From Ureibacillus thermophilus (GTDB lineage Bacteria > Bacillota > Bacilli > Bacillales_A > Planococcaceae), in the NCBI RefSeq assembly GCF_042657185.1, contig NZ_JBHSNN010000035.1: a DNA stretch of 9,321 nucleotides, one strand, 5' to 3'. The stretch's first letter is position 1. Each line of letters begins with the position of its first letter. The translations under genes were made by a program, and so were the position numbers. The notes below the pieces were generated by a model. That model did no database searches. It was not told the origin of the DNA and was given only the letters and a program-made list of their open reading frames with translations. This document shows, piece after piece, positions 7,270-9,321 of this stretch.

Positions 7270-7296
7270 ACTAGAGTAAAAACTAAATAAAAAAAC

Positions 7297-7363
7297 GTCG
7301 TATAATGTCGAGAATATGGCTCGATAGTCTCTACCAAGCTACCGTAAATAGCTTGACTACGAC
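7297..7363 (+). promoter_or_regulatory. Purine riboswitch aptamer, guanine class
   Basis: The aptamer is complete. P1 is GTCGTA (7297-7302) with TACGAC (7358-7363). P2 is GTCGAG (7307-7312) with CTCGAT (7320-7325), closing loop AATATGG. P3 is CAAGCTA (7335-7341) with TAGCTTG (7349-7355), closing loop CCGTAAA. The conserved TAAT, TCTACC and loop GG/CC residues are present. The specificity base equivalent to xpt position 74 is C at 7357, so guanine or hypoxanthine is the expected ligand; adenine switches carry U there. Confidence 0.95.
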
Positions 7364-7410
7364 TTTATGAATTAGAGTACCTTTTTGGACTCTATTGTAG
7401 AGTTGTGGTC
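7355..7410 (+). promoter_or_regulatory. Antiterminator of the guanine riboswitch
   Basis: Bases 7355-7367 can pair with 7398-7410 along 13 consecutive pairs, three of them G-U. A smaller hairpin, TAGAGT (7373-7378) with ACTCTA (7389-7394), lies inside. The helix uses the 3' strand of P1 and the specificity C, and it takes the first three bases of the terminator stem (7408-7410). It is therefore mutually exclusive with both the ligand-bound aptamer and the terminator, as expected for an OFF switch. Confidence 0.75.
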
Positions 7411-7441
7411 ATGTATAAATTACATGACTTTTTATTTTTTT
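7408..7441 (+). terminator. Riboswitch-controlled terminator before pbuG
   Basis: GTCATGTA (7408-7415) pairs perfectly with TACATGAC (7421-7428) around a 5-nt loop, followed by a T-rich tract interrupted by one A. It lies 45 nt downstream of the aptamer and should form when guanine is bound, stopping transcription before pbuG. Confidence 0.88.
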
Positions 7442-7512
7442 CCGAATTTTTAAGTATTGGTAGGACATACTGGAGCTAGAGAGACAGAAGCGACGAGAAG
7501 ACGGAGGAAATT

Positions 7513-8817
7513 ATGAAAAATTATTTCCAATTTAATGAACTTGGAACTTCATATCGCCAAGAGACGATTGGTGGTATTACAACATTTCTAGCAATGGCGT
7601 ATATTCTAGCTGTTAACCCGGCTATTTTATCGCAAAGCGGAATGGATCAAGGTGCAGTATTTGTTGCGACAGCTGTTTCTTCAGCTATTGGATGTTTTAT
7701 CATGGGGTTATTTGCTAAATACCCACTTGCATTAGCTCCAGGACTTGGTTTAAATGCATTCTTTACTTTTGAAGTTGTTTTAGGACATGGTTTCCCATGG
7801 GAATATGCGCTAGCAGCTGTATTCATTTCTTCGCTTTTCTTCTTTATCTTAACGTTAACTGGATTGCGTGAAAAATTGATTAATGCAATACCTATGGAAT
7901 TAAAATTAGCTGTAGGTGCCGGAATCGGTTTGTTTATTGCGTTTATCGGTTTTAAATTATCCGGAATTGTAGTGGATGATCCAGATAGTTTATTAAGTAT
8001 TGGGGATTTAACAGATCCTCAAGTGTTATTAGCGATTTTTGGTATTTTTACAATTGTTGTTTTAATGGTTTTAAATGTAAAAGGTGCAGTATTTATTGGA
8101 ATGGTGTTGACAGCGATTGTTGGGATGATTTTCGGTCTTATTCAAACACCAGATGGAATTTTATCAACACCGCCAAGCGTTGAACCAACATTCGGTAAAT
8201 TATTCTCAGCATTTAGCGACCCAGAATTCTATACAATTCCAATGTTGACTTCAATCTTAACGTTCTTATTCGTTGACTTCTTCGACAACGCCGGTACATT
8301 AATGGCCGTAGCGAACCAAGCAGGTTTTGTTAAAGACAATAAATTGCCTCGCGCAGGAAGAGCATTGATTTCTGACTCAATTGCTTCTGTTATTGGTTCT
8401 ATTTTTGGTACATCCACTGTTACATCTTATATTGAATCTTCTTCAGGTGTAGCAGCTGGTGCAAGAACAGGTTTTGCTTCACTTGTTACAGGTATTTTAT
8501 TCTTGCTAGCTTTATTCTTCTCGCCAGTATTGAATATTGTAACAAGTGCTGTTACAGCTCCTGCATTAATTGTCGTAGGCGTTTTAATGGTAGGTTCTTT
8601 AGGAGAAATTGAATGGAACAAATTTGAAATTGCAGTACCTTCCTTCTTAACAATGGTAATGATGCCATTTACCGGATCCATTGCAACAGGTATTGCTGTA
8701 GGTTTCTTATTCTATCCAATTACAATGCTTCTTAAAGGAAGAGCAAAAGAAGTACACTGGATCATGTATGTCTTTGCAGTAATTTTCCTACTTTTCTTGG
8801 CGACAACAGGTCATTGA
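7513..8817 (+). CDS. pbuG: Hypoxanthine/guanine permease, AzgA-like NCS2 family
   Basis: An inner-membrane purine transporter that takes up hypoxanthine and guanine for salvage, probably by proton symport. Its 434 residues compare with about 440 for B. subtilis PbuG, and it has a dozen or more hydrophobic segments. Family motifs are intact: TTFLAMAYILAVNP (23-36) in the first helix, APGLGLNAFF (75-84), FVDFFDNAGTL (253-263) and GTSTVTSYIESSSG (299-312). These last two include the acidic and polar residues of the substrate site in the NCS2 fold. The start is ATG at 7513 after GGAGG (7503-7507). The upstream guanine riboswitch and PurR boxes independently support a purine role. It is monocistronic, with a terminator following. 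The order guaA-pbuG is as in B. subtilis. Confidence 0.95.
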   Translation: MKNYFQFNELGTSYRQETIGGITTFLAMAYILAVNPAILSQSGMDQGAVFVATAVSSAIGCFIMGLFAKYPLALAPGLGLNAFFTFEVVLGHGFPWEYALAAVFISSLFFFILTLTGLREKLINAIPMELKLAVGAGIGLFIAFIGFKLSGIVVDDPDSLLSIGDLTDPQVLLAIFGIFTIVVLMVLNVKGAVFIGMVLTAIVGMIFGLIQTPDGILSTPPSVEPTFGKLFSAFSDPEFYTIPMLTSILTFLFVDFFDNAGTLMAVANQAGFVKDNKLPRAGRALISDSIASVIGSIFGTSTVTSYIESSSGVAAGARTGFASLVTGILFLLALFFSPVLNIVTSAVTAPALIVVGVLMVGSLGEIEWNKFEIAVPSFLTMVMMPFTGSIATGIAVGFLFYPITMLLKGRAKEVHWIMYVFAVIFLLFLATTGH

Positions 8818-8862
8818 TATAATCAAATTTAAACCGATTATTCAGAAATCCCCAACCTAAGT

Positions 8863-8899
8863 AAAAGGAGAATTTGAGTTTGCTCAAATTCTCCTTTTT
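8863..8899 (+). terminator. Rho-independent terminator after pbuG
   Basis: GGAGAATTTGAG (8867-8878) pairs perfectly with CTCAAATTCTCC (8883-8894) around a TTTG loop. A four-A run before and a five-T run after extend the stem and form the tail, so it may act in both directions. It insulates the rRNA operon from pbuG. Confidence 0.93.
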
Positions 8900-9014
8900 C
8901 ATTTGGCTGTTTTTTTCTGTTAAAGTTTATCTTATTTAATAGAGGGTACATATTCTATGAAGTCAATTTTAGAATAGAGCGAAAAATAGGAATTGATTTT
9001 TTATTAATTTATGC

Positions 9015-9043
9015 TTGAAAAACTAAATCAACGATGTTATATT
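9015..9043 (+). promoter_or_regulatory. rRNA operon promoter P1
   Basis: TTGAAA (9015-9020) and TATATT (9038-9043) have a 17-bp spacer and a TG (9035-9036) forming an extended -10. It lies about 240 bases before 16S rRNA. The AT-rich DNA just upstream, including a T6 run ending at 9002, could act as an UP element. Confidence 0.8.
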
Positions 9044-9086
9044 AATAAACGTTGCTGCTGATAATAAATAAACAGCAAAAAAGTTC

Positions 9087-9115
9087 TTGACACGCTTTTT
9101 GGAACGTGTTATTAT
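9087..9115 (+). promoter_or_regulatory. rRNA operon promoter P2
   Basis: A perfect TTGACA (9087-9092), a 17-bp spacer and TATTAT (9110-9115) with a TGT extension make this the strongest-looking promoter in the window. It lies 72 bp after P1 in the same arrangement, as in the tandem rrn promoters of B. subtilis. Confidence 0.9.
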
Positions 9116-9151
9116 ATTAAACGTCGCTGTTGAAGCGGTTAAGAAAATGAA

Positions 9152-9167
9152 CCTTGAAAACTGAACA
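9152..9167 (+). promoter_or_regulatory. boxA-like antitermination element in rRNA leader
   Basis: CCTTGAAAACTGAACA resembles the CTTTGAAAACTAAACA-type sequence found in rRNA leaders and spacers of Bacillus, the binding site of the NusB/NusE antitermination complex. It lies about 30 nt after the expected P2 start. The match is by resemblance only. Confidence 0.55.
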
Positions 9168-9192
9168 CCGAAACGTTAATGTTATAAATTTT

Positions 9193-9222
9193 CCAATTCG
9201 TTGACCCTCGTCGACGGATTGG
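9193..9222 (+). other. 16S rRNA leader hairpin
   Basis: A 13-pair stem, bases 9193-9205 with 9210-9222 (two G-U pairs), is closed by a CCTC loop and has no mismatch. No T-tract follows, so it is not a terminator. It may guide precursor folding or RNase processing of the leader. Confidence 0.65.
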
Positions 9223-9256
9223 ATACGGACAAAAGTTTGAGCTAATCAACTTTTCT

Positions 9257-9321
9257 TTTATGGAGAGTTTGATCCTGGCTCAGGACGAACGCTGGCGGCG
9301 TGCCTAATACATGCAAGTCGA
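9257..9321 (+). rRNA. 16S ribosomal RNA, 5' end only (cut by window edge)
   Basis: The conserved AGAGTTTGATCCTGGCTCAG begins at 9264, corresponding to E. coli position 8, which puts the mature 5' end near 9257. The following GACGAACGCTGGCGGCGTGC and ATACATGCAAGTCGA are typical of Bacilli. Only about 65 nt are present, not enough for genus assignment. Confidence 0.97.

Noticed and set aside
1..9321. CRISPR arrays, tRNA genes, phage or defence gene clusters
   Set aside because: No regularly spaced direct repeats, no cloverleaf sequences and no genes of such families were seen in the window.

Overview
The window looks like an origin-proximal chromosomal segment of a low-GC Gram-positive bacterium of the Bacillales, plausibly the Planococcaceae side (Ureibacillus/Lysinibacillus-like). 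The family placement is inference. It rests on low GC, strong GGAGG ribosome binding sites, frequent GTG starts, a PurR/guanine-riboswitch leader of Bacillus type, a Bacilli-type 16S rRNA 5' end, and the gene order MoxR ATPase - DUF58 - transglutaminase - guaA - pbuG, which matches yeaC-yeaD-yebA-guaA-pbuG of Bacillus subtilis. All convincing genes are on the + strand.

Layout. Positions 1-504 are a poorly conserved stretch: a possible truncated reading-frame tail, a perfect 42-bp palindrome (104-145), a hairpin resembling insertion-sequence ends (199-233), and a GC-rich island with nested inverted repeats (284-349). Positions 505-840 encode an unrecognised, very basic protein of about 111 residues with its own terminator at 883-908. 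Positions 1071-5355 hold three genes that overlap by 4 nt at each junction (ATGA, GTGA): a MoxR AAA+ ATPase, a DUF58 protein, and a large membrane protein with an extracytoplasmic transglutaminase-like domain. Positions 5423-6967 are guaA (GMP synthetase), ending in a strong terminator. Positions 6968-7512 form a long regulatory leader: an inverted pair of PurR boxes, an extended -10 promoter, a guanine-class purine riboswitch aptamer, a readable antiterminator, and a terminator. These control pbuG (7513-8817), a hypoxanthine/guanine permease. After another terminator, two tandem rRNA promoters, a boxA-like element and a leader hairpin lead into the first ~65 nt of 16S rRNA, cut by the window edge.

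How it fits together. GuaA makes GMP from XMP, PbuG imports guanine/hypoxanthine, and pbuG appears gated twice: at initiation by PurR (PRPP-responsive in B. subtilis) and during elongation by guanine. The adjacent rRNA operon is a major consumer of GTP, and in B. subtilis its promoters respond to GTP. Proximity suggests but does not prove a functional grouping. The MoxR-DUF58-transglutaminase set is a conserved envelope-associated module of unsettled function.

I found no clear novel defence, mobile or biosynthetic system. The best readable structure is the complete pbuG control region. The least explained parts are the left 500 bases and the 505-840 gene.
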